Origin: Verrucomicrobiia bacterium
GTDB lineage: Bacteria > Verrucomicrobiota > Verrucomicrobiia > Limisphaerales > UBA11358
Direction: 5' to 3'
Assembly: GCA_025451535.1 (NCBI GenBank)
Contig: JANWKE010000122.1
Span: 1-34,960, forward strand
Length of the DNA: 34,960 nt
The position numbers and the translations under genes are program-made. Shown one piece after another: positions 23,937 through 32,549 of the stretch. How positions within the stretch are numbered: position 1 is the first letter of the stretch; the number at the start of each line of letters is the position of its first letter. The notes under the pieces are model-generated. The model had not been told where the DNA came from. It did no database searches and worked only from the letters and a program-made list of their open reading frames with translations.

Positions 23937-25100
23937 ATGAACAAAGTCATTACCATCAATCTGGGCGGCAACGCGTATCAACTCGAAGAAGGCGGCTATG
24001 ACACCCTGCGCGCCTATCTCGAAACCGCGACCGCACAACTGCAACGCAATCCGGATCGGGATGAAATCCTCTCGGACATCGAGCGGGCGATCGCCGAGAA
24101 GTTCCGCGCCCTTTTGGCCAGCCACAAGACGGTGGTCGAGACGAAGGAAGTCGCCGCTGTCCTGGCGGAGATGGGGCCAATCGAGGCGGACCCGGGTGAA
24201 GCCGCGGCCCCGGGCGCAAGTGGCGCCGGCGCCTCGAGCAACCCGGGCGGACAGAAGACGGCCGGAGAAGAAAAAGCGGCCGGGAGCGGCGGAACGCCAA
24301 GGCGGCTCTATCGGATCCAGGAGGGCGCGATGATTGCCGGCGTCTGCAACGGGATTGCCGCCCATATGAATATCGATCCGACCATCGTACGGCTGGCCTT
24401 TGTTCTTTTGACCATATTTTGGGGCACCGGGTTGCTGGTCTATGTGGTGATGGCGATTGTGGTGCCCGAGGCGCGGTCGCCGGAGGAAAAAGCGGCGGCC
24501 TCCGGTTTCCCGGCGACGGCGCAGGAATTCATCCGGCGCGCCAAGGAAGGATATTATGAGGCCATGAAGGGCTTTCCGGACCGCAAAGCGCGACGCGAAT
24601 GGAAGCGCCGGTTCAAGCAGGAAATGCGCGCGCACGCGGACCAATGGCGGTATAACTGGCATAGCTATTGGACGGAGCATGCCCCGGTTCATCCCGGGAT
24701 GGGCTTCGCGCTGCCGTTCCTTTCATTGTTGCAAGGCGCGGCGACCGTCGTGTGGATTTGCGCCATTATTTCGCTGCTGGCGACCGGTGCTGTGTTCGGG
24801 TTGGCGCTGCCGGCGAATGTGCCGACATGGGTCGCGGCGCTGTTGCTGTTGATTGCCTATGGCATTCTCGTGGGGCCGCTGAAATTTGCGCGGCGCGCGT
24901 GCTATTATGGTCTGGGCCGGCCAAGATGGGCCTGGTCCTTCGTGTTTCTCATGGATGCGGTGGTCTGGCTCGCGGTGGTCGCCACCCTCCTGTGGCTGGC
25001 CTTCCATTTTCTGCCGGAATTGCGTGATGCGGTTCACACCCTTCCGTCACTGGCGCACCAGGCCGTCGACGACATCCGGACCTGGTGGCATGGGAAGTAA
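23937..25100 (+). CDS. PspC-domain multi-span membrane protein
   Basis: A 387-residue inner-membrane protein. The ATG at 23937 is preceded by AGAAAGGAAA, a good ribosome binding site; the open frame further upstream overlaps padR. Residues 1-80 are a soluble head with INLGGNAYQLEEGGYDTLRA and repeated ExL helices, common before PspC domains. After a Gly/Ala/Pro linker comes the PspC domain (122-178) with LYRIQEGAMIAGVCNGIAAH, MNIDPTIVRLAFVL and a membrane span ending VVMAIVVPEA. Three or more further spans fill residues about 255-370, ending in a soluble helix. PspC is the membrane sensor of phage-shock-type responses; here PadR, not PspA, is its partner. No PspA or PspB gene is in the window. 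Confidence 0.85.
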   Translation: MNKVITINLGGNAYQLEEGGYDTLRAYLETATAQLQRNPDRDEILSDIERAIAEKFRALLASHKTVVETKEVAAVLAEMGPIEADPGEAAAPGASGAGASSNPGGQKTAGEEKAAGSGGTPRRLYRIQEGAMIAGVCNGIAAHMNIDPTIVRLAFVLLTIFWGTGLLVYVVMAIVVPEARSPEEKAAASGFPATAQEFIRRAKEGYYEAMKGFPDRKARREWKRRFKQEMRAHADQWRYNWHSYWTEHAPVHPGMGFALPFLSLLQGAATVVWICAIISLLATGAVFGLALPANVPTWVAALLLLIAYGILVGPLKFARRACYYGLGRPRWAWSFVFLMDAVVWLAVVATLLWLAFHFLPELRDAVHTLPSLAHQAVDDIRTWWHGK

Positions 25101-25151
25101 AGCGAGTGCGCCTGGCTCGGCACGGGGTCAGATAGCTCCGAATAAATCACG

Positions 25152-25433
25152 TCATATCCGCATCGAGATAAAGCCGGCATATAGAATTTGAACGACGATC
25201 ACAGCCACCAATCCAAGGCCGACCATGGCCAGAAGCCGGTGTTTCGAGAACATCCGCACTGACGAAACCAATAACAGAACAACCAACCAGAAGAATACCA
25301 TGGCGAGCCAGTACACCCAAAGGTCGAGAAATGACAAATCCACGATACGGCATACCAGATATAGGGCCAGGACAATTACCTCTAAAACGGCCAGGCAAAC
25401 CTGGTGCAGCCTGTCTGTAGTCGGTAAAGTCAT
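25152..25433 (-). CDS. Small multi-span membrane protein, unknown
   Basis: A 93-residue, almost wholly hydrophobic protein with three predicted spans: CLAVLEVIVLALYLVCRIV (about 13-31), LWVYWLAMVFFWLVVLLLV (about 37-56) and LLAMVGLGLVAVIVVQILYA (about 67-87). Short basic loops separate them. I recognise no family motif. It is convergent with the PspC gene and 45 bases downstream of the next minus-strand gene, so the two could share a transcript. It may be a real but poorly conserved gene; the hydrophobic periodicity argues against chance. Confidence 0.55.
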   Translation of the reverse strand: MTLPTTDRLHQVCLAVLEVIVLALYLVCRIVDLSFLDLWVYWLAMVFFWLVVLLLVSSVRMFSKHRLLAMVGLGLVAVIVVQILYAGFISMRI

Positions 25434-25478
25434 GTCCGTGATTCCACTAAATTTGCCTGGCGATCCAAAGCCCCTATG

Positions 25479-25997
25479 TCATTTTGAGTTCTTTTCATCC
25501 AGGATCGTGAACGAATTTGACGCATCCTCTGCCAGATTTGGGTCAGGGTTCAGGAAGGGAAACTGGGCGCGATAATCCCGTGCCCGCTGGAGAGCTCTCA
25601 GATCCATTTGCTTCTGAATCGAAGCGGGCAGGGTGCTGTATTCGGAACCGAACTGGGCGATTTCCATATCCAGATGCCATTCGAGAAACTGCAATGCCTG
25701 GTTGGTCCGTCCTTTTCTCAAACCTTTCAAAATCGAAACGGTTACCGATACGTTAGCGGCATGTTGCAAGGCTCGGGAATCGGACAGGAAGTCGTTGAGC
25801 TGTTTGAGGGCATTGGTTTGTTTGGTGTCGCGCAGATAATTGACCAGAGACACATACCCTTCAAACGCAATGTCATCGTTAGCGGTTAACTTTTGGCCGG
25901 ATACCCTGGTAGCCGGCTCTGCCTGAGACCATCGAGCCGCAAGGAAACCAATGCCAAGGGCCAGGCCAAGGAGGGCGAAGGTGAACGCTGTTTTCAT
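25479..25997 (-). CDS. Hypothetical protein with N-terminal signal anchor
   Basis: A 172-residue protein starting MKTAFTFALLGLALGIGFLAARW: a signal anchor or signal peptide, then a soluble helical domain with VSLVNYLRDTKQTNALKQL, KGLRKGRTNQALQFLEWHLD and a C-terminal LRALQRARDYRAQFPFLNP. The ATG at 25997 is preferred over a TTG 12 bases earlier because it sits right before the hydrophobic core. The helical repeats (hydrophobic every 3-4 residues) look like a small TPR-like or helical bundle domain. Paralogous proteins of this kind are frequent in Verrucomicrobia, without known function. Confidence 0.6.
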   Translation of the reverse strand: MKTAFTFALLGLALGIGFLAARWSQAEPATRVSGQKLTANDDIAFEGYVSLVNYLRDTKQTNALKQLNDFLSDSRALQHAANVSVTVSILKGLRKGRTNQALQFLEWHLDMEIAQFGSEYSTLPASIQKQMDLRALQRARDYRAQFPFLNPDPNLAEDASNSFTILDEKNSK

Positions 25998-26112
25998 ACA
26001 ATCGTGCAATGAGGGCTAACAATCCAAAGAGCCACAGCTACCGGCGGCTGGCTCACGTCTGCAATCTCGACTCTTAAGTCTCATAACTCAACCGAATTCT
26101 CGGCGATTCAGA

Positions 26113-26739
26113 TCATAAGACTACGGTTTTGGCGCTCTTGGCGTAGGCAACGAGTTCGTGGCGCATGTCCGGGCAGTGGGAAAGAAACTCGTCAATGGTG
26201 TCAGCAACGTTGGGATAGTAAATGGACCAGTGCCCCAAGCCGTGCAGCGCACTCTCCCGGCAAGCATCATGTGGAATTGTCAAGAGCCGCTGGAGGACAA
26301 GGAGAACCTCCGAGTCGAATTCGGTACGCTCAGGCAGATCAGGCCGACCATGAATAGGAAGAACGTCCCACCACATATAGCAAATCCTGTTGAGCGGTCC
26401 CGCGCCTGGCTCGTCGAGGTGAGAAAGGTGTCGTGAGCAGCGCACAGCCATGACCTGCTCGAAAAGGGGGATGAATGACCGAAGGGCGCGGAGCCGCGCG
26501 CTGTCGGAACATCTGGCTGCACAAGTGAGAACGTGAACTCTGACCCACCTGCATCGAGGAGGAATTGAAACGCCTGGTCGAGTTGGGTGTCGGAAAAGCG
26601 CGCCAAAAGTTCGCCGGAATGCTCAAAGTTTTCTGCGATAAGACGAACAATCTGCTCTGAGCTATCAGGCCACCCGGCGGAGTCCCCCGACCAGTTGTGA
26701 GGCGCTGGATGATCAAAAAGGAATGAAATCCAGTTTCAC
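26113..26739 (-). pseudogene. Frameshifted hypothetical gene (two indels)
   Basis: Three pieces in different frames join into one protein. Piece 1 starts at GTG 26739 (VKLDFIPF) and runs into a TGA right after a T5 run; removing one T continues it as DHPAPHNWSGDSAGWPDSSE and ENFEHSGELLARFSDTQLD...FSLVQPDVPTAR. At a GCGCGCGG run near 26485-26490 the frame shifts again; removing two bases gives RLRALRSFIPLFEQVMAVR, which continues to the stop as CYMWWDVLPIHG and HDACRESALHGLGHWSIYYP. Both breaks lie in short simple runs. The last third alone (26113-26451) is still open from an internal ATG. The gene is either decayed or the sequence has two errors. The C-terminal part resembles a HEAT-like helical protein; no activity is known to me. 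Confidence 0.7.
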
Positions 26740-26875
26740 AGTGAGACATCCATGTTCACAAAATGTGTGCAGAAACGTCCAACCAGGAAGTATGCAACAA
26801 AAGTGTTGTATATCACGGTTCATAATGCCCCATCTAATTCGTCTGAACCGGTTTGTCCAGCTGAATTCAAGTCCG

Positions 26876-26948
26876 GTAGTCGTGGCGCTCTGGGAGCGCC
26901 GCATCCTTTCATTTTGCGGAAATGTCGGCGGTCGCAGACCGCCGCTAC
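26876..26948. repeat. Double-hairpin intergenic repeat, copy 2
   Basis: GGCGCTC-TGG-GAGCGCC (26884-26900), spacer with TTTCATTTT, GGCGGTC-GCA-GACCGCC (26927-26943), then GCTAC (26944-26948); a slightly altered GTAG at the other end. The two stems are the same as at 16149-16223, only the loops and spacer differ. It ends 9 bases before the stop of the oligopeptidase gene on the minus strand. Confidence 0.8.
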
Positions 26949-26956
26949 ATTAAATC

Positions 26957-29152
26957 TTAATTCGCCGCCGGCGGTTGAAATCCGGGCAGGCCGAATTGCC
27001 AGAAGAGAAACGACCAGATATCAGCCGTCTGCTCTTCTCTTTGTTTTTTCGTTGAACCGATGCCGTGGCCGGCTTCGTAGTCCACGCGCAACAGGACGGG
27101 TTTGCCACTGGTCGTGGCGGCCTCCAGACGCGCCGCCATTTTTGCTGATTGCCAGGGTTCCACCCGCGGGTCGTTGATGCCGGTTGTCAGCATCACGGCA
27201 GGATATTTCGTGCCGTCCTGGACGTGGGCGTAGGAACTCATTTCATATAGTTCCTTGAAGCCGTCCCCGGACTTGACGCTGCCGAATTCGGGAATGTTCG
27301 GCACGCCGTTTGGCGTCGTCTCGATGCGCAGCATGTCCAGGCAGCCGACTTGAACAACGGCTGCCCCGAAAAGATCGGGCCGTTCGGTGATGGCCCGGCC
27401 GATCAGGATGCCGCCGGCGCTGCCGCCTTCGCCGGCCAGCTTGTCCGGTGACGTGTATTTGTGCTCAACCAGATATTCACCGCAGGCGTCGAAATCCTTC
27501 CAGGTGTTTGGCTTGGTCTGTTTGTAACCGGCCTTGTACCAGTCTTCGCCGTATTCGCCGCCGCCGCGGACGTGGGCGATGGCAAACACGCCGCCTTTCT
27601 CGCACCACGCCAGCATCACCGGACCGAACGTCGGGTCCTGCGAAATGCCGTACGCGCCGTAACCCCAAAGCAGCGCCGGATTCGAGCCGTCAAGTTTGAG
27701 GCCGCGCTGGTAAATGATGGACAGCGGAATCATTTCGCCGTCGTAACTTTTCGCTTTGACCTCAACCGATTCCAGGTTCTCCGGCGCATCGAATTTGCCC
27801 AGGGGTTGCAAGCCGGTGTTGGTGATTTTTGTCGTCTGCGGATCGTAGGCGTAAATCTGGTCGGCCCTGGTCCACGTCGCCAGATCCAGCCAGGTGCCAT
27901 CCAGCCGCGGGTCCACCGCCATCAGCGATACCGATCCGTCAAACGGCAGCTTGACCTGCTCGGCTTTCCCGCGAAACGGCACACGCAGAAGACGGCCGAT
28001 GCCGCCGTCCCGCAGTTGCACGTACAGTGCGTCCCGGGCGACCACCAGTGCCGTAATCACGGCGTTGCCGGCGGGCATAACCACCCTGGCCGACGCCAGG
28101 TCGGGTTTGGACAGGGAAGTGGTGATGATTTTGAAACGTGGCGCGTCCTTATGCGTCAGTAGAAAGATTTCCTTCCCTTTCACGGCCAAATCCGTGACGT
28201 CGTCGTCCACATCACAAATGTTTTGCCACGGTGTGTTGGGTTTGCCGACCGACACCAGCGGCGCGGCATAAACCGTAATCTCCTGCCGCGTGCCGTGCTC
28301 AATCGTACCCAGTGCGTATTCGGAGCCCGGCACGACGCTGACAAACGGGTCGTCCGCCGGGTCCACTTTAACCCGCGGCGAAACTTCATAGCCGAAGACC
28401 GGCGGCTCTTTATCGGCATCGGCGCCGACCACATGCAGGTACACCCGACTCTTCTCGTAACGCGCAGTCTCCGGCATGTCGGGTTCCATTTTTTGCAGGC
28501 GGTTGTAGAGAAATGATTTTCCATCCGGACACCAGCTGATCCCTCCGAATTGCGCGCGATCAATCGGCTGGTCCACCTCCTTGCCCGTGGCCGTCTCCAA
28601 CACGTGAATCACGGCGTCTTCCGAGCCGGCCGCGGAGAGCCCGCAGGCAACGTAGCTCCCGTCCCGCGACGGTTCATAATAGTTGATGGCAAAGGGCTTG
28701 CCGGCGGCCTTGGCGAATTTTTCCGGATCGAACAGCAACGTTTCCGGCCCCGTTAATCCCTTGCGGACATACAGCTTGAACACATTATCCTGCGGCAATC
28801 GCTTCTGGTAGAAATACCGGCCATCCGGCATCCGGCGGACATCCTCCACCCGCGCCGCCACAGCATTGTTAAGTTCATGGATCCGGGCAAGCAATGCCGG
28901 CCGTCCGGGAATGCGCTCCAGCAGCGAATGCGTGTAATCGTCTTGGAGCTTCATCCACGCCGTCACGTTGGGGTTGGACAGGTTTTCCATGTAACGATAC
29001 GGATCGACGACCGCCGTTCCGAAATACGTGTTGGTGACACTTTCCACCGGCGCCGCCGGCGGGCCAGGCAGGGCCGCCAGACCGCAACAGGCCGTCTGCA
29101 GACTGACGCCCGCCGCCAGAAAAATTTTTACCGTTGATTTGGTGAGGTTCAT
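26957..29152 (-). CDS. Exported prolyl oligopeptidase (peptidase family S9)
   Basis: A 731-residue serine peptidase that cuts short peptides after Pro. The ATG at 29152, behind an AAGGAAA ribosome binding site, gives a signal peptide (STVKIFLAAGVSLQTACCGL); a Cys-Cys pair lies near its end, but no clear lipobox. The N-terminal part shows PVESVTNTYFGTAVVDPYRY and WMKLQDDYT, typical of S9A, followed by the seven-bladed propeller. The C-terminal hydrolase domain carries the triad: Ser578 in GEGGSAGG, Asp661 in TGINDPRVEPWQ, His696 in YEAGHGIG; the oxyanion-side block LLWGYGAYG is also present. It lies 32 bases downstream of the AGE-family gene and probably shares its transcript. The physiological substrate is likely periplasmic peptides. 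Confidence 0.95.
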   Translation of the reverse strand: MNLTKSTVKIFLAAGVSLQTACCGLAALPGPPAAPVESVTNTYFGTAVVDPYRYMENLSNPNVTAWMKLQDDYTHSLLERIPGRPALLARIHELNNAVAARVEDVRRMPDGRYFYQKRLPQDNVFKLYVRKGLTGPETLLFDPEKFAKAAGKPFAINYYEPSRDGSYVACGLSAAGSEDAVIHVLETATGKEVDQPIDRAQFGGISWCPDGKSFLYNRLQKMEPDMPETARYEKSRVYLHVVGADADKEPPVFGYEVSPRVKVDPADDPFVSVVPGSEYALGTIEHGTRQEITVYAAPLVSVGKPNTPWQNICDVDDDVTDLAVKGKEIFLLTHKDAPRFKIITTSLSKPDLASARVVMPAGNAVITALVVARDALYVQLRDGGIGRLLRVPFRGKAEQVKLPFDGSVSLMAVDPRLDGTWLDLATWTRADQIYAYDPQTTKITNTGLQPLGKFDAPENLESVEVKAKSYDGEMIPLSIIYQRGLKLDGSNPALLWGYGAYGISQDPTFGPVMLAWCEKGGVFAIAHVRGGGEYGEDWYKAGYKQTKPNTWKDFDACGEYLVEHKYTSPDKLAGEGGSAGGILIGRAITERPDLFGAAVVQVGCLDMLRIETTPNGVPNIPEFGSVKSGDGFKELYEMSSYAHVQDGTKYPAVMLTTGINDPRVEPWQSAKMAARLEAATTSGKPVLLRVDYEAGHGIGSTKKQREEQTADIWSFLFWQFGLPGFQPPAAN

Positions 29153-29184
29153 GTTGGTTTCCTTCGTCCGAAAATGAATTAACG

Positions 29185-30498
29185 TCAATCCCCGGCGAAC
29201 GCGTCAATAAATTTCATCATCGCGCGCACATCATGGTAGTTCGCCTTCCAACTGTTCGCCAGCGTTGTATCCACAGGCTTGCCGCCGCCGGCCACCGCGT
29301 AAAGCCAGGTCCCGGTGGCTGGATTCACCTGATAAGTCTTAAGGAACCGCAACTCCTGGTCCAACGCGATTTCGTAGCGCGGATCGTCCTGATGTTTCAG
29401 CGCTATGGTCAGGGCGGACAGCATTTCGGCCTGTACCCACCAGATTTTTTGCGTGTCGGTTGCCGGCTGGTTGTCAAAGCCGCGATAATAAAGCCCGCCG
29501 CGTTGGTGGTCATAACCGTTTTTCAGCGCATGATCAAGGAGCGCGTAAAAATGCTGCCACGACGGTGTCTGGCCGAGCACTTGTTCGGCATGAATCATGA
29601 GCCAGGCAAATTCGACGTTGTGACCGTAGGAAAGTCCCGCACTGCTGGCCACCGTTACCGGTTGCCAATCAAACTGGCGGTGAAAGGCGCACCGGGACGG
29701 GTCGTCCGGGTAAAAATACGTCGCGTTGATGCGCAAGGCCTCGACCAGTGATTGCTTCACGTCCGAATCGTGGGTCGCGTCATACAATTCCGCCAGTGCC
29801 TCCATCCAGTGCAAATGCGAGTTGGCGCTTTTATAGCCAATCACTTCGACCTGATTGCGCGGATCACCGGGTGAAAGCGGTTGCCAGGTTCGATCCGCAT
29901 GCTCAAACCAGCCGCCGTTTTTGGTGTCATGCAGGTGCCTCTGAACGGTGTGATAAAGATCCAGCGCATGGGCCAGCGCCCCCTGGTCGCCGCTGGCGCG
30001 GTAGTATTCGACCAGGGCGTAAATCGTGAACGCCTGGCCGTAGAGCAATTTACAATCGTTCACCGGCTTGCCGTCCAGGTCGGTCGTCCAGAAGTAACCG
30101 CCGTTCCGCCGGTCGAGAAAATGGTCGAGCAGGAAATGATAACCTTGCCTGGCCGCCGACAAATAATTCCGGCGGGTGTCGCTGTAACCTTCGAGTTGCG
30201 CGAGCGAAAAGGTCCAGACCATGCGGCTCTGCGTGACGGTTTGTTTTTCGGCGGGCGTGCTACGGCCTTTCACCGCATCATCGGCGAGCCGATAGCCGCC
30301 GTGATTAGTGTCCTGTGCGGTGTCATACCAGTAGGGCAGGATTCTATCGGCCAACTGCGTTTTCATTTCATGCGCCGGCGTGGAAAAGTCCATGGCGTGA
30401 CCCGGCATAGCCAGCGCGAAAAAAACGACGACGGGCTGCAGAAACCATAATCGGTAACGTTGAAAAACGGCCTTCCAGGTGGCGGATTTGGCCCACAT
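29185..30498 (-). CDS. AGE-family sugar 2-epimerase, exported
   Basis: A 437-residue (alpha/alpha)6-barrel protein of the N-acylglucosamine / cellobiose 2-epimerase family, which interconverts C2 epimers of glucose- or mannose-type sugars. Marks include HGGYRLADDAVKG, KLLYGQAFTIYAL, NSHLHWMEALAELY, YGHNVEFAWLMI and KANYHDVRAMMKF; the conserved His residues in these blocks match catalytic histidines of the family. An N-terminal hydrophobic stretch (LWFLQPVVVFFALAMPGHA, about 19-37) points to export, unusual for the family but common in Verrucomicrobia. The ATG at 30498 is chosen over a TTG six bases earlier. The gene is divergent from transketolase (94 bases between starts) and precedes the oligopeptidase. 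Confidence 0.85.
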   Translation of the reverse strand: MWAKSATWKAVFQRYRLWFLQPVVVFFALAMPGHAMDFSTPAHEMKTQLADRILPYWYDTAQDTNHGGYRLADDAVKGRSTPAEKQTVTQSRMVWTFSLAQLEGYSDTRRNYLSAARQGYHFLLDHFLDRRNGGYFWTTDLDGKPVNDCKLLYGQAFTIYALVEYYRASGDQGALAHALDLYHTVQRHLHDTKNGGWFEHADRTWQPLSPGDPRNQVEVIGYKSANSHLHWMEALAELYDATHDSDVKQSLVEALRINATYFYPDDPSRCAFHRQFDWQPVTVASSAGLSYGHNVEFAWLMIHAEQVLGQTPSWQHFYALLDHALKNGYDHQRGGLYYRGFDNQPATDTQKIWWVQAEMLSALTIALKHQDDPRYEIALDQELRFLKTYQVNPATGTWLYAVAGGGKPVDTTLANSWKANYHDVRAMMKFIDAFAGD

Positions 30499-30592
30499 GC
30501 GCAAAGGGTTACATTTTCATCTTTGCGATTCAAGAGACATTGCCTCATTTCACTCTTGGCTTTCGCTGCCTGTTGCGTAAACTAAGGGTTCC

Positions 30593-32422
30593 ATGATTGA
30601 TACTGATATTGAATTGTTGAAGGGCATCGCGAATCAGTTGCGGATTCACTCGATCACCGCGACCACGGCGGCCGGCAGCGGCCATCCCACCTCCTGCTGC
30701 TCGGCGGCGGATGTGGCGGCGGCCCTGTTTTTTGGCCACATGCGTTACGACGCGAAGAATCCCCACTACCACAACAACGATCGCTTTATTCTGTCCAAAG
30801 GCCACGCCGCGCCGTTGCTCTACGCCGCCTGGGCGGAAACCGGTTTGTTCCCCGCCGATGATTTGCTCAAGCTCCGCAAATTTGGCAGCGATCTCGAAGG
30901 CCATCCGACGCCGCGCCTGCCGTTTGTGGACGTGGCGACCGGCTCGCTGGGCCAGGGTTTGAGCGTCGGAGTCGGCATGGCGCTGGCCGCCCGATTCGAC
31001 AAGCTGGATTACAACACCTATGTGCTGATGGGCGACGGCGAAGTCGCCGAAGGTTCCGTGTGGGAAGCGGCGTCGCTCGCCGGCGTTTACAAGCTCAGCA
31101 ATCTCATCGCCATAGTGGACGCCAATCGCCTCGGCCAGAGCCAGGCGACGGCCTTTGGCCACGATATTGGCGTGTATCGCAAACGTTTTGAGGCCTTCGG
31201 CTGGCGCGTGGAAGACATTGACGGGCATGACCTTGAGGAGATTTCGGAAGTGCTGGGTGGTGTTGGGTTGAACGATCAACCGCTGGCCATCATCGCCAAA
31301 ACCTACAAAGGCGCGGGCGTTTCCTTTTTGCAGGACAAAGACGGCTGGCATGGCAAACCGTTGAACAAGGAAGAAGCCGCCAAGGCCATCGCCGAACTTC
31401 AACCGACCGCCAAATCGGGTGTCGGCGTGCCGATTCCGGCGCCGAATCAACTGCCGGCGCCGAATGGCGCCGCGCCTGCCGGTTACCCGCCGCTCGGTTA
31501 TAAAATCGGCGACTCGGTCGCGACGCGTGAAGCCTACGGCAATGCCATCACGCGCATCGGCGAGGTGGACCCGCGGATCGTGGCCATGGACGGTGATACC
31601 AAGAATTCCACTTATTCGGAAAAGTTCATGAAGAAATTTCCGGCGCGCTTCACGGAATGTTATATCGCGGAGCAGAACATGGTCGGCACCGCCACCGGCA
31701 TGGGCGCGCGCGGCAAGGTGCCGTTTGCCTCCACCTTCGCGACGTTTTTCAGCCGCACTTTTGACCAGGTCCGCGTCGCCGGGATTTCGCAATCGAACCT
31801 GAAACTGACCGGCTCGCACGTCGGCGTGAGCATCGGCGAGGACGGCCCGTCGCAAATGGGTCTGGAAGACTTGGCGATGATGCGCGCCATTGCCGGCAGC
31901 GCGGTGTTGTATCCCTGTGATGCCGTTGCGACTGAAAAGCTGGTCGAACAAATGGCGCAAACCAGGGGCATTTGCTACCTGCGCACGTCGCGCCCCAAAA
32001 CCCCGGTCATTTACAACAATGACGAACCATTTCCGATTGGCGGCGCGAAGGTGTTGCGTGAAGGCGACAAGGCCACGGTCGTGGCCGCCGGCGTTACCTT
32101 GTTTGAAGCTTTGAAGGCCGCCGACGCGCTCAAGAACGAGGGAATCGGCATCACGGTCATCGACGCTTACAGCATCAAGCCGCTGGGCAAGGACGTGATT
32201 CTGGCTGCCGCAAAAAAGACGAACAGCACCGTTATTACCGTGGAAGACCATTATACTGAAGGCGGCCTGGGCGACGCGGTCGCCGGCGAACTCAGCGTCG
32301 AGGGCATCAAGGTGCACAAGCTCGCGGTAACGTCCCTGCCGCGCTCCGGCAAACCGGAAGAATTGCTGGCGTATTTTGGCATCGATGCCGCAACGATTGT
32401 GAAAAAAGTCAAAGCACTCTAA
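30593..32422 (+). CDS. tkt: Transketolase, short form
   Basis: Thiamine-diphosphate enzyme moving two-carbon units between sugar phosphates in the pentose phosphate cycle. The protein has 609 residues, nearer the ~620 of the animal-type transketolase than the ~660 of E. coli TktA, and shares with the short type the start of the sequence (LKGIANQLRIHSI, GSGHPTSCCSAADV). Visible sites: SKGHAAPLLYAAW, the cofactor motif GDGEVAEGSVWEAA (147-160) ending at Asn178 in VDANRLGQ, then in the second domain the active Glu in CYIAEQNMVG and the strand GSHVGVSIGEDGPSQMGLED. A Pro/Ala linker (VPIPAPNQLPAPNGAAPAG) joins the two halves. AAGGG five bases before the ATG is a fair ribosome binding site. A strong terminator follows. 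Identification is secure; the subtype is inferred. Confidence 0.95.
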   Translation: MIDTDIELLKGIANQLRIHSITATTAAGSGHPTSCCSAADVAAALFFGHMRYDAKNPHYHNNDRFILSKGHAAPLLYAAWAETGLFPADDLLKLRKFGSDLEGHPTPRLPFVDVATGSLGQGLSVGVGMALAARFDKLDYNTYVLMGDGEVAEGSVWEAASLAGVYKLSNLIAIVDANRLGQSQATAFGHDIGVYRKRFEAFGWRVEDIDGHDLEEISEVLGGVGLNDQPLAIIAKTYKGAGVSFLQDKDGWHGKPLNKEEAAKAIAELQPTAKSGVGVPIPAPNQLPAPNGAAPAGYPPLGYKIGDSVATREAYGNAITRIGEVDPRIVAMDGDTKNSTYSEKFMKKFPARFTECYIAEQNMVGTATGMGARGKVPFASTFATFFSRTFDQVRVAGISQSNLKLTGSHVGVSIGEDGPSQMGLEDLAMMRAIAGSAVLYPCDAVATEKLVEQMAQTRGICYLRTSRPKTPVIYNNDEPFPIGGAKVLREGDKATVVAAGVTLFEALKAADALKNEGIGITVIDAYSIKPLGKDVILAAAKKTNSTVITVEDHYTEGGLGDAVAGELSVEGIKVHKLAVTSLPRSGKPEELLAYFGIDAATIVKKVKAL

Positions 32423-32447
32423 GCACCGGGAAATTTTCAAAATCTTC

Positions 32448-32477
32448 AAAAACGCGGAGAGAATTCTCCGCGTTTTT
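32448..32477 (+). terminator. Rho-independent terminator after transketolase
   Basis: AAAAACGCGGAGA (32448-32460), GAAT loop, TCTCCGCGTTTTT (32465-32477): a perfect 13-base-pair stem that ends in the T-run. It separates transketolase from the YqgE gene; with A- and T-runs on both sides it could work in both directions. Confidence 0.9.
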
Positions 32478-32549
32478 CCATATATTCCATGGACTTGGAC
32501 GGTTTTCTTTTTGCCAATCCCGCAGGGGTGAGGCAGATTGTGATGGGAC

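Noticed and set aside
26713-26904. Separate small minus-strand gene
   Set aside because: Only its last eight codons look like protein and they join the frameshifted pseudogene; the remainder has no coding character.
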